Shown: positions 24,328-32,771 of the stretch, in pieces
Layout: every line of letters begins with the position of its first letter
Numbering within the stretch: the first letter of the stretch is position 1
Assembly (NCBI GenBank): GCA_949296855.1
Contig: CASFRN010000108.1
Coordinates: 1-64,000, forward strand
Direction: 5' to 3'
Origin: an uncultured Bacteroides sp.
Lineage (GTDB): Bacteria; Bacteroidota; Bacteroidia; Bacteroidales; Bacteroidaceae
DNA length: 64,000 nt
The notes under the pieces: model-generated
The model's database searches: none
Told to the model about the DNA's origin: nothing
What the model saw: only the letters and a program-made list of their open reading frames with translations
Program-made: the position numbers and the translations under genes

Positions 24328-24464
24328 TAAGAATTACCAATGTAGGGGTGGGGTCTGCCCACCCAAATACATCAACTGATACATCCGTGAGTACATTCGG
24401 GCAGGCAAACCCTGCCCCTACAAACAAACGGAATGCGGACATTTATTAATCTGTAGTTACCACC
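24295..24464. repeat. Composite repeat between trpC and trpF
   Basis: It begins inside the end of trpC with TTCACCACAGATTACACAG. The complementary arm at 24445-24464 is degraded. The inner palindrome 24341-24422 is of the same type as that at 22263-22344. Confidence 0.75.
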
Positions 24465-24480
24465 ATAAAAAATAAACAAC

Positions 24481-25137
24481 ATGATAGTAAAAGTATGCGG
24501 CATGCGCGAGCCCGAAAACATCCGCGCCGTAGAGCAAACCGGAGCCGACTGGATGGGATTCATCTGCTACGAAGGCTCGTCCCGCTACGTGGCGGACGTG
24601 CCCCGATACCTGCCCCGCCAAGCCAAACGGGTCGGCGTATTCGTCAATGCCGATATAGACAACATACGAAGCCATGCCCAAAAGTTCCAGTTCGATTACC
24701 TGCAACTCCACGGCACGGAAAGCCCCGACACCTGCCAGACATTACACGAAGAAGGCTTCCGCCTCATCAAGGCATTCGCGCTCCGAAGCATAGCCGACCT
24801 GCGGCAGATTCCGCCCTACGCCCCGTCGTGCGATTACCTGCTCTTCGATACGCCTTGCACCGGTTTCGGAGGCTCGGGCACGGCGTTCGACTGGGACCTG
24901 CTCCGGCACTACGAGGGCAGCACGCCTTTCCTCCTGAGCGGAGGCATCCGCCCCGAAAGCCTCGAAGCCCTGAAGCGTTTCCGTCATCCCCGCTGGGCAG
25001 GCATCGACCTGAACAGCGGCTTCGAAACCGCTCCGGCGGTGAAAGACGCACCGAAGCTGAAAGCGTTTATCGAGGCGGTCAGAAGAAATACAGATTCACC
25101 ACAGAGGACACTAACAGATTTCATATTGTCATCCTGA
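24481..25137 (+). CDS. trpF: phosphoribosylanthranilate isomerase
   Basis: A 218-residue TIM barrel. The catalytic Cys lies in VKVCGMREPEN (residue 5) and the other acid in LLFDTPC (near 121). Phosphate-binding loops are LLSGGIRPE and GIDLNSGFE. The last twenty residues (NTDSPQRTLTDFILSS) stem from repeat sequence at 25095 and are not conserved. Confidence 0.94.
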   Translation: MIVKVCGMREPENIRAVEQTGADWMGFICYEGSSRYVADVPRYLPRQAKRVGVFVNADIDNIRSHAQKFQFDYLQLHGTESPDTCQTLHEEGFRLIKAFALRSIADLRQIPPYAPSCDYLLFDTPCTGFGGSGTAFDWDLLRHYEGSTPFLLSGGIRPESLEALKRFRHPRWAGIDLNSGFETAPAVKDAPKLKAFIEAVRRNTDSPQRTLTDFILSS

Positions 25138-25214
25138 GCGTAGGCGAAGGATTTCGAATACATCCACGTGAATGTCTACGAGATTCTTCCTCCCTACGGT
25201 CGTCAGAATGACAA
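25095..25214. repeat. Repeat pair between trpF and trpA
   Basis: A half copy of the CACCACAGA-type arm (25095-25120) is followed by a full palindrome of the second family (25128-25214, GTCATCCTGAGCG to CGTCAGAATGACAA). It begins inside the 3' end of trpF. Confidence 0.7.
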
Positions 25215-25268
25215 ATATTTTCAAAAAACAACTCTTAATTATTAACTATTAATTATCAACTACACACC

Positions 25269-26048
25269 ATGAACCGTATCAACCAATTATTCGAACAAAA
25301 GAGCCGCGGCATTCTTTCTATTTACTTTTGTGCCGGAAGCCCGAAAACCGACAATACCGTCGAAGTAATCCGTACCCTCGAAGCGCAAGGCGTCGACCTG
25401 ATAGAAATCGGAATCCCCTTTAGCGACCCCATGGCAGACGGGCCCGTCATACAGGATGCCGCCACCCAAGCTCTCCGGGGCGGCATGACCCTCCGCCGCC
25501 TGCTCGACCAGTTGAAAGACGTGCGGAGCGAAGTCCGTATCCCCCTCATCCTCATGGGCTACCTCAACCCTATCATGCAATACGGGTTCGAACGCCTATG
25601 CCAGGCCTGCCAAGCATACGGCATCGACGGGCTCATCATCCCCGACCTGCCTTTCAAGGACTACATCGAAGAATACCGCCCCATAGCCGAGCGGTACGAC
25701 GTGCGTATCATCATGCTCATCACCCCCGAAACCAGCGAAGAACGCATCCGCGAGATAGACCGCCACACCGAAGGCTTCATCTATATGGTTTCGTCCGCCG
25801 CCATCACCGGAGCACAGAAGGACTTCAACGAGCAGAAGCAAGCCTACTTCCGCCGCATCGAGGCAATGCACCTGCGCAACCCCCGCATGATAGGCTTCGG
25901 CATCTCCAACCGCCAGACTTACGAGTCCGCTTCCGCCCACGCCGCCGGATGCATCATCGGGAGCAAGTTCGTCACGCTCTTACAAGAAGAACAAGGCGAC
26001 GCCCTCCGCGCCATCACCCGGCTGAAGGAAGTGCTGAAGAGCGAATAG
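25269..26048 (+). CDS. trpA: tryptophan synthase alpha chain
   Basis: A 259-residue TIM barrel that splits indoleglycerol phosphate and channels indole to TrpB. Catalytic Glu is in LIEIGIPFSDPMADGP (near residue 45), with Asp in DGLIIPDLPF near 123. It is the last gene of the operon; a hairpin follows at 26088-26127. No repeat-encoded tail is seen here. Confidence 0.95.
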   Translation: MNRINQLFEQKSRGILSIYFCAGSPKTDNTVEVIRTLEAQGVDLIEIGIPFSDPMADGPVIQDAATQALRGGMTLRRLLDQLKDVRSEVRIPLILMGYLNPIMQYGFERLCQACQAYGIDGLIIPDLPFKDYIEEYRPIAERYDVRIIMLITPETSEERIREIDRHTEGFIYMVSSAAITGAQKDFNEQKQAYFRRIEAMHLRNPRMIGFGISNRQTYESASAHAAGCIIGSKFVTLLQEEQGDALRAITRLKEVLKSE

Positions 26049-26087
26049 CCCCGGCATACGAAAGCCCTATGGGCTGCCAGCACATGC

Positions 26088-26127
26088 AAACGCCTCCGCC
26101 GACGTGAAAGCTTCGGGGGAGGCGTTT
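26088..26127 (+). terminator. Terminator-like hairpin after trpA
   Basis: Ten-base arms (26088-26097 and 26118-26127) pair perfectly around a 20-base loop. No T-run follows, so termination is plausible but unproven. Confidence 0.5.
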
Positions 26128-26187
26128 GTCAAGAAAAGAAATTTTATTTCAAAAAAAGCACTACCAATCCGCCTACCTGGATGCATA

Positions 26188-26226
26188 TGCGGATGTATTC
26201 AGGGCAGGCAGACCCCGCCCCTACAG
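26188..26226. repeat. Half copy of the GGGGC-rich palindrome
   Basis: Sequence ending in CAGACCCCGCCCCTACAG matches one arm of the inner palindromes at 22263-22344 and 24341-24422. Confidence 0.55.
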
Positions 26227-26246
26227 AGGTTTAACTGCTAAACTTT

Positions 26247-26359
26247 ATGAACTAAGGACAACAACAAAAAGAAAGACATTTGGAGGATTATCATTCAGAC
26301 ATTGGTTACGATTCTGACCGCTATCGGGGACTTGGTTGGGCGTGACCTCGTGCCTCTAA
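26247..26359 (+). pseudogene. decayed 'smalltalk' membrane peptide gene
   Basis: One frame encodes KKKDIWRIIIQTLVTILTAI, and the next frame, after a GGGG run at 26326-26329, continues GTWLGVTSCL and a stop at 26357. Together this is the pattern of the short Bacteroides 'smalltalk' proteins (WxxIIQxxxxILTAIxTxLGVTSC). The nearest ATG (26247) is out of frame too, so at least two single-base changes separate it from an intact gene. The usual neighbours (HU-HIG protein, amidase) are missing here. Confidence 0.6.
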
Positions 26360-26365
26360 ACAACA

Positions 26366-26409
26366 GACAATTGACAATTACGATGCCGCACGGATAACTG
26401 TCAATTGTC
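26366..26409. repeat. 11-bp perfect inverted repeat upstream of asparaginase
   Basis: GACAATTGACA (26366-26376) is the exact reverse complement of 26399-26409, with a 22-bp spacer. It lies 41 bp before the asparaginase promoter and could be an operator or a relic. Confidence 0.5.
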
Positions 26410-26449
26410 CATTAATTCGCCCGCCGATTCTTTATTCACCCTCCAGCCG

Positions 26450-26481
26450 TTTGCCAATTTGTCATTTATTCCGTACCTTTG
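26450..26481 (+). promoter_or_regulatory. Promoter of the asparaginase gene
   Basis: TTTG (26450-26453), 20 bases and TACCTTTG (26474-26481) are a perfect consensus. This rules out an ATG-less start at 26451 and supports the ATG at 26502. Confidence 0.75.
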
Positions 26482-26501
26482 CGCCAAAATACGTACCGAT
26501 T

Positions 26502-27551
26502 ATGATTAAGCCAGACTATCCTTCCGTGCTCCTTATCTATACCGGCGGAACAATCGGCATGATTGAGAATCCGGAAACGGGGGCGCTGGAAGCGTTCAAC
26601 TTCGACCAACTGCAGGAGAACGTGCCCGAGCTAAAACGCTTCAACTACCGCATCTCCTCTTACCAGTTCACGCCGCCCATCGACTCTTCAGACATGGAAC
26701 CGAAGCTATGGGCGAAATTAGTGAAGATTATCCAGTACAACTACGAGAACTTCGACGGGTTCGTCATCCTGCACGGCACCGACACCATGGCTTACACGGC
26801 ATCGGCACTGAGCTTCATGCTGGAGAACCTGAGCAAGCCGGTCATCCTGACGGGAAGCCAGCTTCCCATCGGCGTGCTCCGCACCGACGGGAAGGAAAAC
26901 CTTATCACTTCCATTGAAATCGCCGCGGCGAAGCACCCCGACGGGCGCGCAGTGGTGCCCGAAGTGTGCATCTTCTTCGAGAACCTGCTCTTGCGGGGAA
27001 ACCGCACCACGAAAATCAACGCGGAGAATTTCAACGCCTTCCGCTCCTTCAACTACCCCCCGCTCGCTACGGCGGGCATCCACATCAAATACGAATACGA
27101 CCGCATCCGCCAGGCACGACCCGACATCCCGATGCACGCCCATTTCGCATTCGACACGAACGTGGTGATCCTGACCATCTTCCCCGGCATCCAGGAAAGC
27201 ATCGTGAGCGGCGTGCTGAACACGCCGGGGCTGAAAGCCGTGGTGCTGAAGACTTACGGCTCGGGAAACGCGCCCCAGAAGCCTTGGTTCATCCGCCTGC
27301 TGAAGGAAGCCACGGGGCGGGGCATCGTCATCGTGAACATCTCGCAATGCCCGACGGGCATGGTAGAAATGGCGCGCTACGAGACGGGGCTGCACCTGCT
27401 GGACGCGGGTGTCATCAGCGGGTACGACTCGACCGTAGAGAGCGTGCTGACCAAGCTGATGTTCCTGTTAGGGCACGGGCTGACCCCGCAACAAGTGCGG
27501 AACGAGATGAACCGGCCGATAGCCGGAGAGTTCACAAGGGCTGAACTGTAA
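26502..27551 (+). CDS. ansA: type I L-asparaginase
   Basis: A 349-residue cytoplasmic-type asparaginase that hydrolyses asparagine to aspartate and ammonia. The first catalytic Thr is in LLIYTGGTIGM (residue 14) and the second in ILHGTDTMAYTASAL (near 90). No signal peptide is present. The start was chosen from the promoter position and from the family N-terminus, which begins shortly before the YTGGTIG strand. It is followed by a palindromic repeat and a two-component pair. Confidence 0.9.
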   Translation: MIKPDYPSVLLIYTGGTIGMIENPETGALEAFNFDQLQENVPELKRFNYRISSYQFTPPIDSSDMEPKLWAKLVKIIQYNYENFDGFVILHGTDTMAYTASALSFMLENLSKPVILTGSQLPIGVLRTDGKENLITSIEIAAAKHPDGRAVVPEVCIFFENLLLRGNRTTKINAENFNAFRSFNYPPLATAGIHIKYEYDRIRQARPDIPMHAHFAFDTNVVILTIFPGIQESIVSGVLNTPGLKAVVLKTYGSGNAPQKPWFIRLLKEATGRGIVIVNISQCPTGMVEMARYETGLHLLDAGVISGYDSTVESVLTKLMFLLGHGLTPQQVRNEMNRPIAGEFTRAEL

Positions 27552-27615
27552 CAGTATTGTAACACCTATTTCACACTAAAGAAACACGAAAGGCGCATCT
27601 TTGCGTGCAGAAATA

Positions 27616-27678
27616 TTCACCACAGATTACACAGATTAAAACAATTATTAATTCATGAAATCGGTGTAATCTGTGGTA
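27616..27678. repeat. Palindromic intergenic repeat after asparaginase
   Basis: A copy of the CACCACAGATTACACAGAT family with a degraded right arm. It lies between the asparaginase gene and the response regulator gene. Confidence 0.75.
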
Positions 27679-27697
27679 AAAACAAACAGAAAAAGCC

Positions 27698-28384
27698 ATG
27701 AACGAATACCGAATCCTTGTAACAGACGATGAAGACGACTTGTGCGAAATCCTGAAGTTCAACCTCGAAATGGAAGGATACAAAGTAGACACGGCAAACT
27801 CGGCCGAAGAAGCCCTGAAGCTAGACCTCACGCAATACGACCTGCTGCTGCTGGACGTGATGATGGGGGAAATCTCCGGATTCAAGATGGCGCGGATGCT
27901 GAAAGCCGACAAGGACACCGCGGGCATCCCCATCATCTTCATCACAGCGAAAGATACCGAGAACGACACCATCACGGGCTTCAACCTGGGGGCGGACGAC
28001 TACATCTCGAAGCCGTTCTCACTGCGTGAGGTCGTCATGCGGGTGAAAGCCGTGCTGCGCCGCACCGCCAACCTGCAACGGGGCGAAAGCGAAGAACTGA
28101 AGTACAAAGGCCTTACCGTCAACGTGCCGCAGAAGAGGGTGACCATCGACGGCGAGGAAATCCCGCTCACGAAAAAGGAATTCGAAATCCTCCTGCTCCT
28201 GCTCCAGAATGCCGGGCGGGTGTTCTCGCGCGAGGACATCCTCTCGAAGGTATGGAACGACGAGGTGTACGTGCTGGACCGCACGATAGACGTAAACATC
28301 ACCCGTCTGCGCAAGAAGATAGGCGAATACGGCAAAAACATCGTCACCCGCCTGGGATACGGATATTGTTTCGAATGCGAATGA
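27698..28384 (+). CDS. OmpR/PhoB-family response regulator
   Basis: A 228-residue regulator. The receiver domain covers residues 1-120, with acidic pocket DDEDD (near 10-14), phosphorylated Asp in LLLLDVMMGE (near 53), Thr in IFITAK and Lys in YISKPF. The C-terminal winged helix (about 130-228) has LTKKEFEILLLL and VLDRTIDVNITRLRKKIG. It is paired with the histidine kinase that follows, with a repeat between them. It resembles the RprY regulator of Bacteroides, but I did not compare sequences. Confidence 0.92.
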   Translation: MNEYRILVTDDEDDLCEILKFNLEMEGYKVDTANSAEEALKLDLTQYDLLLLDVMMGEISGFKMARMLKADKDTAGIPIIFITAKDTENDTITGFNLGADDYISKPFSLREVVMRVKAVLRRTANLQRGESEELKYKGLTVNVPQKRVTIDGEEIPLTKKEFEILLLLLQNAGRVFSREDILSKVWNDEVYVLDRTIDVNITRLRKKIGEYGKNIVTRLGYGYCFECE

Positions 28385-28400
28385 ATCTTTTTTCACCTTT

Positions 28401-28488
28401 CACCACAGATTACACAGATTAATAAAATTATTTATGGATGTTAGTTTTGCTTGTAAATTAATTGATGAAATCTGTGTAATCTGTGGTG
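28401..28488. repeat. Palindromic intergenic repeat between regulator and kinase genes
   Basis: A full copy of the CACCACAGATTACACAGAT family (left arm 28401 onward, right arm ending 28488) with a 45-bp A+T-rich centre. Confidence 0.8.
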
Positions 28489-28506
28489 AGTTCAAATACA
28501 CAAATT

Positions 28507-30288
28507 ATGACCAAACTGATGTACCGCCTGCTTCCGTTCAGCAAACGCCTGTTCCTGTCCGTCGTCCTGCTGTTCATCTCTTTTGCGGTATGCTTCCTGC
28601 TGTTCCAATACAAAAGGGAAAAGGAATACAAGAGCGAGCTGCTCAACATGCAGCTGCAAAACTATAACAACCGCATGTACGACTTCATCGCGGACAAGGG
28701 AGAACTGGACACCGACTCCTTGCATCATTACGTAGCCACCCACATGATCCCAGACTTGCGCGTGACCCTCATCACCCCGCAAGGCAAAGTGGTGTATGAC
28801 AATATCCAGCCCGACACGGAGCGGTTCGAGAACCACCGCACGCGCAAGGAGGTGCAAGACGCCCTGATGTACGGAAGCGGATACGACATCAGCCGCCATT
28901 CGGCAAGCATCAAAGGGGAAGCATACTTTTACTCCGCACGCTATTACCCTTCGCAACAACTCATCATCCGCTCGGCGCTCCCGTACAACGTGAGCCTAAG
29001 CAAGCACCTGAAAGCCGATTCGGAATACGTATGGTTCACGCTGGCCATCAGCCTGGCGCTCATCATCATGTTTTACCGATACACCCAAAAATTAGGCACA
29101 TCGATAACCCAACTCCAACAATTCGCCCTGAAAGCTGACCGGAACGAAGCGATAGACATCTCGGAAACGTTCCCCAAGAACGAATTAGGGGAAATATCCC
29201 GGCACATCATCAAGATATACCAGCGGCTCCACCGCACGAAGGAAGCACTGTACATCGAGCGCGAGAAGCTGATATCACACCTGCAGACCTCCCACGAAGG
29301 GCTGGGCGTATTCACGCGCGAGAGGAAAGAGATACTGGTGAACAACCTGTTCACCCAATACGCCAACACCATTTCCGACCACAACCTGACTTCGACCGAA
29401 GAAGTGTTCAGTACCACCGAGCTTCAGCCCATCACGGAATTCCTGAACAAGAATGAAGGAAATTTCAGCAAAGAAGAGAAAAGGCTCGCCCTGCATGTGG
29501 ACAAGAACGGACGCTCGTTCTCAGTGGAATGCATCATCTTCCAAGACCTGTCGTTCGAGGTATCTATCATCGACATCACTCAAGAAGAACAACAAGCCCG
29601 CCTGAAACGCCAACTCACGCAAAACATCGCACACGAACTGAAAACACCGGTGAGCAGCATTCAGGGATATTTGGAGACTATCATCAATACACCTAATCTT
29701 CCGGCTGAGACCATGCATACCTTCTTAGAACGAAGTTATGCGCAAAGCAACCGCCTGACCGTATTGCTACGCGACATCTCGGTACTGACCCGCATGGACG
29801 AAGCACCCAACCTGGTAGAAAGAGAAACCATCGACTTGAGCCTGATGGTAAAAAACATGCTGAACGAAGTGGCACTGGCGCTGGAAGAAAAGCATATTAC
29901 GGTTGTCAACCGCATGCCTTACGAACTGACCATCAACGGGAACAGTTCATTGCTTTACTCCATCTTCCGAAACCTGATGGACAATGCCATCGCATACGCG
30001 GGCACAGGGGTAACCGTGAAAATCAATTGCTTCCGCGAAGACGAAAAGTTTTATTACTTCAGCTTCTCCGATACGGGCGTAGGCGTGCCAGAAGAACATT
30101 TGAACCGCATCTTCGAGCGTTTTTACCGGATAGACAAAGGACGCTCACGCAAATTAGGAGGCACCGGACTGGGGCTTGCTATCGTAAAGAACGCCGTACT
30201 TTTCCACGGAGGAACTATCTTCGCCAAAAACAACCCCAGCGGAGGGCTGGAGTTCGTATTCACCTTAAGGAAGGAGAAAGAAGCGTAA
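28507..30288 (+). CDS. sensor histidine kinase
   Basis: A 593-residue kinase. An N-terminal helix (LFLSVVLLFISFAVCFLLFQ) and a second (WFTLAISLALIIMF, near 175-190) enclose a periplasmic sensor of about 140 residues. There follow a HAMP-like and a PAS-like segment, the dimerisation helix NIAHELKTPVSSIQGYLE (His near residue 375), and the ATPase with NLMDNAIAYAG, DTGVGVP and GGTGLGLAIVK. The start at 28507 is preferred over one at 28483, which lies in the repeat. It should phosphorylate the regulator encoded upstream. Confidence 0.92.
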   Translation: MTKLMYRLLPFSKRLFLSVVLLFISFAVCFLLFQYKREKEYKSELLNMQLQNYNNRMYDFIADKGELDTDSLHHYVATHMIPDLRVTLITPQGKVVYDNIQPDTERFENHRTRKEVQDALMYGSGYDISRHSASIKGEAYFYSARYYPSQQLIIRSALPYNVSLSKHLKADSEYVWFTLAISLALIIMFYRYTQKLGTSITQLQQFALKADRNEAIDISETFPKNELGEISRHIIKIYQRLHRTKEALYIEREKLISHLQTSHEGLGVFTRERKEILVNNLFTQYANTISDHNLTSTEEVFSTTELQPITEFLNKNEGNFSKEEKRLALHVDKNGRSFSVECIIFQDLSFEVSIIDITQEEQQARLKRQLTQNIAHELKTPVSSIQGYLETIINTPNLPAETMHTFLERSYAQSNRLTVLLRDISVLTRMDEAPNLVERETIDLSLMVKNMLNEVALALEEKHITVVNRMPYELTINGNSSLLYSIFRNLMDNAIAYAGTGVTVKINCFREDEKFYYFSFSDTGVGVPEEHLNRIFERFYRIDKGRSRKLGGTGLGLAIVKNAVLFHGGTIFAKNNPSGGLEFVFTLRKEKEA

Positions 30289-30293
30289 ACGCG

Positions 30294-30953
30294 CTATATA
30301 ACACTCCACGTGCAGACAAAATCGGGATGAAGCATGTAATGAACCGGATAGCTTGCCGCTTGCGAAGTACGGCACTCGCATCCGGTAAAGCATCCTTCCG
30401 AACAAAGCCGGAAAGGCAAGATGCGAAGGTGGTTCCTGAAATCGACTTCCGCTTGATTCATGAGCTTAAACATCGTCTCTTTCGCCGACCAATGCAGGAG
30501 CATATAACATAAGGTAGAGCGTTCCGCACCGCCGGAATAAGTTTCCAACGCCTCTTTTTCCCCCTGCAATTCTTCCTTAGACATAAAGCGGTCGGCTACT
30601 TTCAATACCCTGCCCGAAACCTGCTCGATATCAATGCCCACTTCCCGCGTAGGATGAAGAGCAACAGCTACATATCCTTTGGTATGGGAAATGGACAAAT
30701 GAAAACTCCCGTCCGCCAAGAAAGGCTTTCCTGAAGGTTCATGACAAATCTCTTTTTCCTCACCGCACACCTCAGCCAGCAAGACCCTTACCGCCAGGTA
30801 TTCGCTACGCCGGGATTCGGCTTTCATCCGGGAAATATCAGCATCATAAGGGAATGCCCCTTTCAATAAAGCCCTCAATTGCCCGTTCGATTCTTCCACT
30901 TTCCAAATAGCGAACATACCTTCCCCGATCTTCCAAGACTTAAACAGAGGCAT
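30294..30953 (-). CDS. 4'-phosphopantetheinyl transferase superfamily protein
   Basis: A 219-residue Sfp-type enzyme that attaches phosphopantetheine from CoA to carrier proteins. The magnesium-binding motif is EVGIDIEQV and the second motif WSAKETMFKL; SISHTKGYVAVAL precedes them. The gene overlaps gldE by 14 nt, an arrangement typical of Bacteroides. It converges with the histidine kinase gene, leaving only 5 bp between. Confidence 0.88.
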   Translation of the reverse strand: MPLFKSWKIGEGMFAIWKVEESNGQLRALLKGAFPYDADISRMKAESRRSEYLAVRVLLAEVCGEEKEICHEPSGKPFLADGSFHLSISHTKGYVAVALHPTREVGIDIEQVSGRVLKVADRFMSKEELQGEKEALETYSGGAERSTLCYMLLHWSAKETMFKLMNQAEVDFRNHLRILPFRLCSEGCFTGCECRTSQAASYPVHYMLHPDFVCTWSVI

Positions 30954-32277
30954 TTCTTTTCTTCGTTACTTTTACTTTTACAATACGGTGCGCGTCTATC
31001 TCAAGCGCTTCGAACATGAAATCCTTATAGCGGATAATCTCGTGCAACGCCGGGAACTCGCCTTTCAACTCCAGCACAAGCCCGGCAAGCGTATCCGAAT
31101 CTCCGGCAGCCTCCTCAAACTCGTCTGAATCGACATCTACAATCTTATAAAAATCGGCAAGCAAGGTTTTTCCTTCAAAGACATACACATTATCGGAAAG
31201 CTTCACATAATTATGCTCTTCTTCATCATACTCGTCATTGATTTCACCTACAATCTCCTCGATAATGTCTTCCATCGTAACCAGCCCCGATGTGCCTCCG
31301 AACTCGTCCACCACGATGGCGATATGAATCTTATTAGCCTGAAAGTCGCGGAGCAAATCATCAATCATCTTCGTTTCGGGAACAAAATAAGCCGGACGCA
31401 CCAAGCCCTGCCACTTGAAATCCTCCCCTTTATCAATAAAAGGCAACAAGTCTTTTATATAGAGAATACCCTTGACGTTATCACGTGATTCCCCGTAAAC
31501 CGGGATGCGGGAATACGCATTGTCTACCACACACTTAATGACCTCCGGAAAGGGCGTGCCGATGTCCAAGCCTACCATATCCAGCCGCGAAGTCATGACT
31601 TCCTTTACCGTTTCCTCGCCGAAACGGATGATGCCCCGGAGCATATTGCCTTCTTCTGAATTTTCGCTTTTGTCCGTCAAATCCAATGCCTGCGAAAGCC
31701 CGTCCACCGAAAGATTGGATTTCTTGTTCGGGAGCATCCGGCTTACGACAAAAGCCGAACGCGCCAACACGCCGGATACAGGCTTGAACAACGAACGTAA
31801 CAAACAAACAGGGGCTGAAACCATCCGGCAAAAATCCAATGAGTTTTGTGCGTAACAAATGCGGGGCATCATTTCACCGAAGAGCAAGAGAAGAAAAACA
31901 AGAACGATAGCAAGCAGAATAAATCCTGCGGCGTACGCGCCTTCCCAACGAACCACATCAAAAAAGAAATAGGCGCACAAAAGAACGATTGCAACATTCA
32001 CCACATGATAGGAAACCCAAAAAGTCGCAAACAAACGCCCGGAATCATCCAACAATTTCCGAATCCGCCGGTCGGCAACCGATTTTCCTTCATCTACCTT
32101 ATCCATATCATCTTCGGACAAGGAAAAAAAAGCAATTTCCGAAACCGAAATCAAACCGGAAACACACAACAATAAAAAAGCCGACACAACGGCTACAACT
32201 GCCCCCGTAGAAGGAGGCGTAAGACTTAATCCGTCAAACCAATCTTTAAGAAAAGATAAATACGAGTCAGGGTCCAA
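30940..32277 (-). CDS. gldE: GldE-like CNNM/CBS-domain membrane protein
   Basis: A 445-residue protein. Three or four helices in residues 20-180 form a CNNM domain (SGLISVSEIAFFSLSEDD), followed by two CBS domains (VMTSRLDMVGLDI and GLVTMEDIIEEIVGEI) and a CorC/HlyC domain near the C-terminus. Such proteins are called GldE in Bacteroidetes, where the gene is linked with ssb and mutY as here. A role in metal efflux is known for relatives; no gliding is implied in this organism. Confidence 0.85.
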   Translation of the reverse strand: MDPDSYLSFLKDWFDGLSLTPPSTGAVVAVVSAFLLLCVSGLISVSEIAFFSLSEDDMDKVDEGKSVADRRIRKLLDDSGRLFATFWVSYHVVNVAIVLLCAYFFFDVVRWEGAYAAGFILLAIVLVFLLLLFGEMMPRICYAQNSLDFCRMVSAPVCLLRSLFKPVSGVLARSAFVVSRMLPNKKSNLSVDGLSQALDLTDKSENSEEGNMLRGIIRFGEETVKEVMTSRLDMVGLDIGTPFPEVIKCVVDNAYSRIPVYGESRDNVKGILYIKDLLPFIDKGEDFKWQGLVRPAYFVPETKMIDDLLRDFQANKIHIAIVVDEFGGTSGLVTMEDIIEEIVGEINDEYDEEEHNYVKLSDNVYVFEGKTLLADFYKIVDVDSDEFEEAAGDSDTLAGLVLELKGEFPALHEIIRYKDFMFEALEIDAHRIVKVKVTKKRNASV

Positions 32278-32332
32278 AATAATATAATTTAGTTAAACAT
32301 CAGATTCATATTACCCAACGATTACACCTATT

Positions 32333-32770
32333 TTAAAAAGGCAAATCATCTGCGGCATCCGCTTGCCGGGCAGGTTGTGCCGAAGCGGCAGGCTGCTGCT
32401 TGGGAGCTGCCGGCTGGGGCTGCCCGCCTTGAACGGAGCGCGGGGTCAGCATCTCCATATTATCGCCGAAAATCTCCACCACATAGCGTTTGATTCCGTT
32501 CGGGTCGTCATACGAACGGGAACGTATCTTGCCTTCTATATAGAGCTTGTCGCCTTTATGCACATACTTTTCGGCCGTCTCCGCCAATCCGCGCCACAAC
32601 ACGATGTTATGCCACTCCGTGCGTTCGGGCACTTGCGTGCCGTTCGCCAACGTATACCCTCTTTCCGTAGTAGCGAGCGGGAACGCCGCAACCGCTACGC
32701 CATTATCCAAGTAACGCACATCAGGGTCTTTCCCGACATTGCCTATCAGCTGAACTTTATTCAATGACAT
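32333..32770 (-). CDS. ssb: single-stranded DNA-binding protein
   Basis: A 145-residue OB-fold protein starting SLNKVQLIGNVGKDPDVRYL, with WHNIVLWRGLAE and KIRSRSYDD. The flexible tail (Gly/Gln/Pro/Ala-rich) ends in the acidic tip DAADDLPF, which binds partners in replication and repair. It lies 2 bp from mutY on the same strand. Confidence 0.95.
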   Translation of the reverse strand: MSLNKVQLIGNVGKDPDVRYLDNGVAVAAFPLATTERGYTLANGTQVPERTEWHNIVLWRGLAETAEKYVHKGDKLYIEGKIRSRSYDDPNGIKRYVVEIFGDNMEMLTPRSVQGGQPQPAAPKQQPAASAQPARQADAADDLPF

Positions 32771-32771
32771 C

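Noticed and set aside
26126..26317. ORF of 63 codons on the plus strand
   Set aside because: It is built from half repeats and an out-of-frame part of the smalltalk relic; no coding character.
28507..30288. Naming the pair rprXY
   Set aside because: The general likeness is to many Bacteroides two-component systems; without comparison the name would be a guess.
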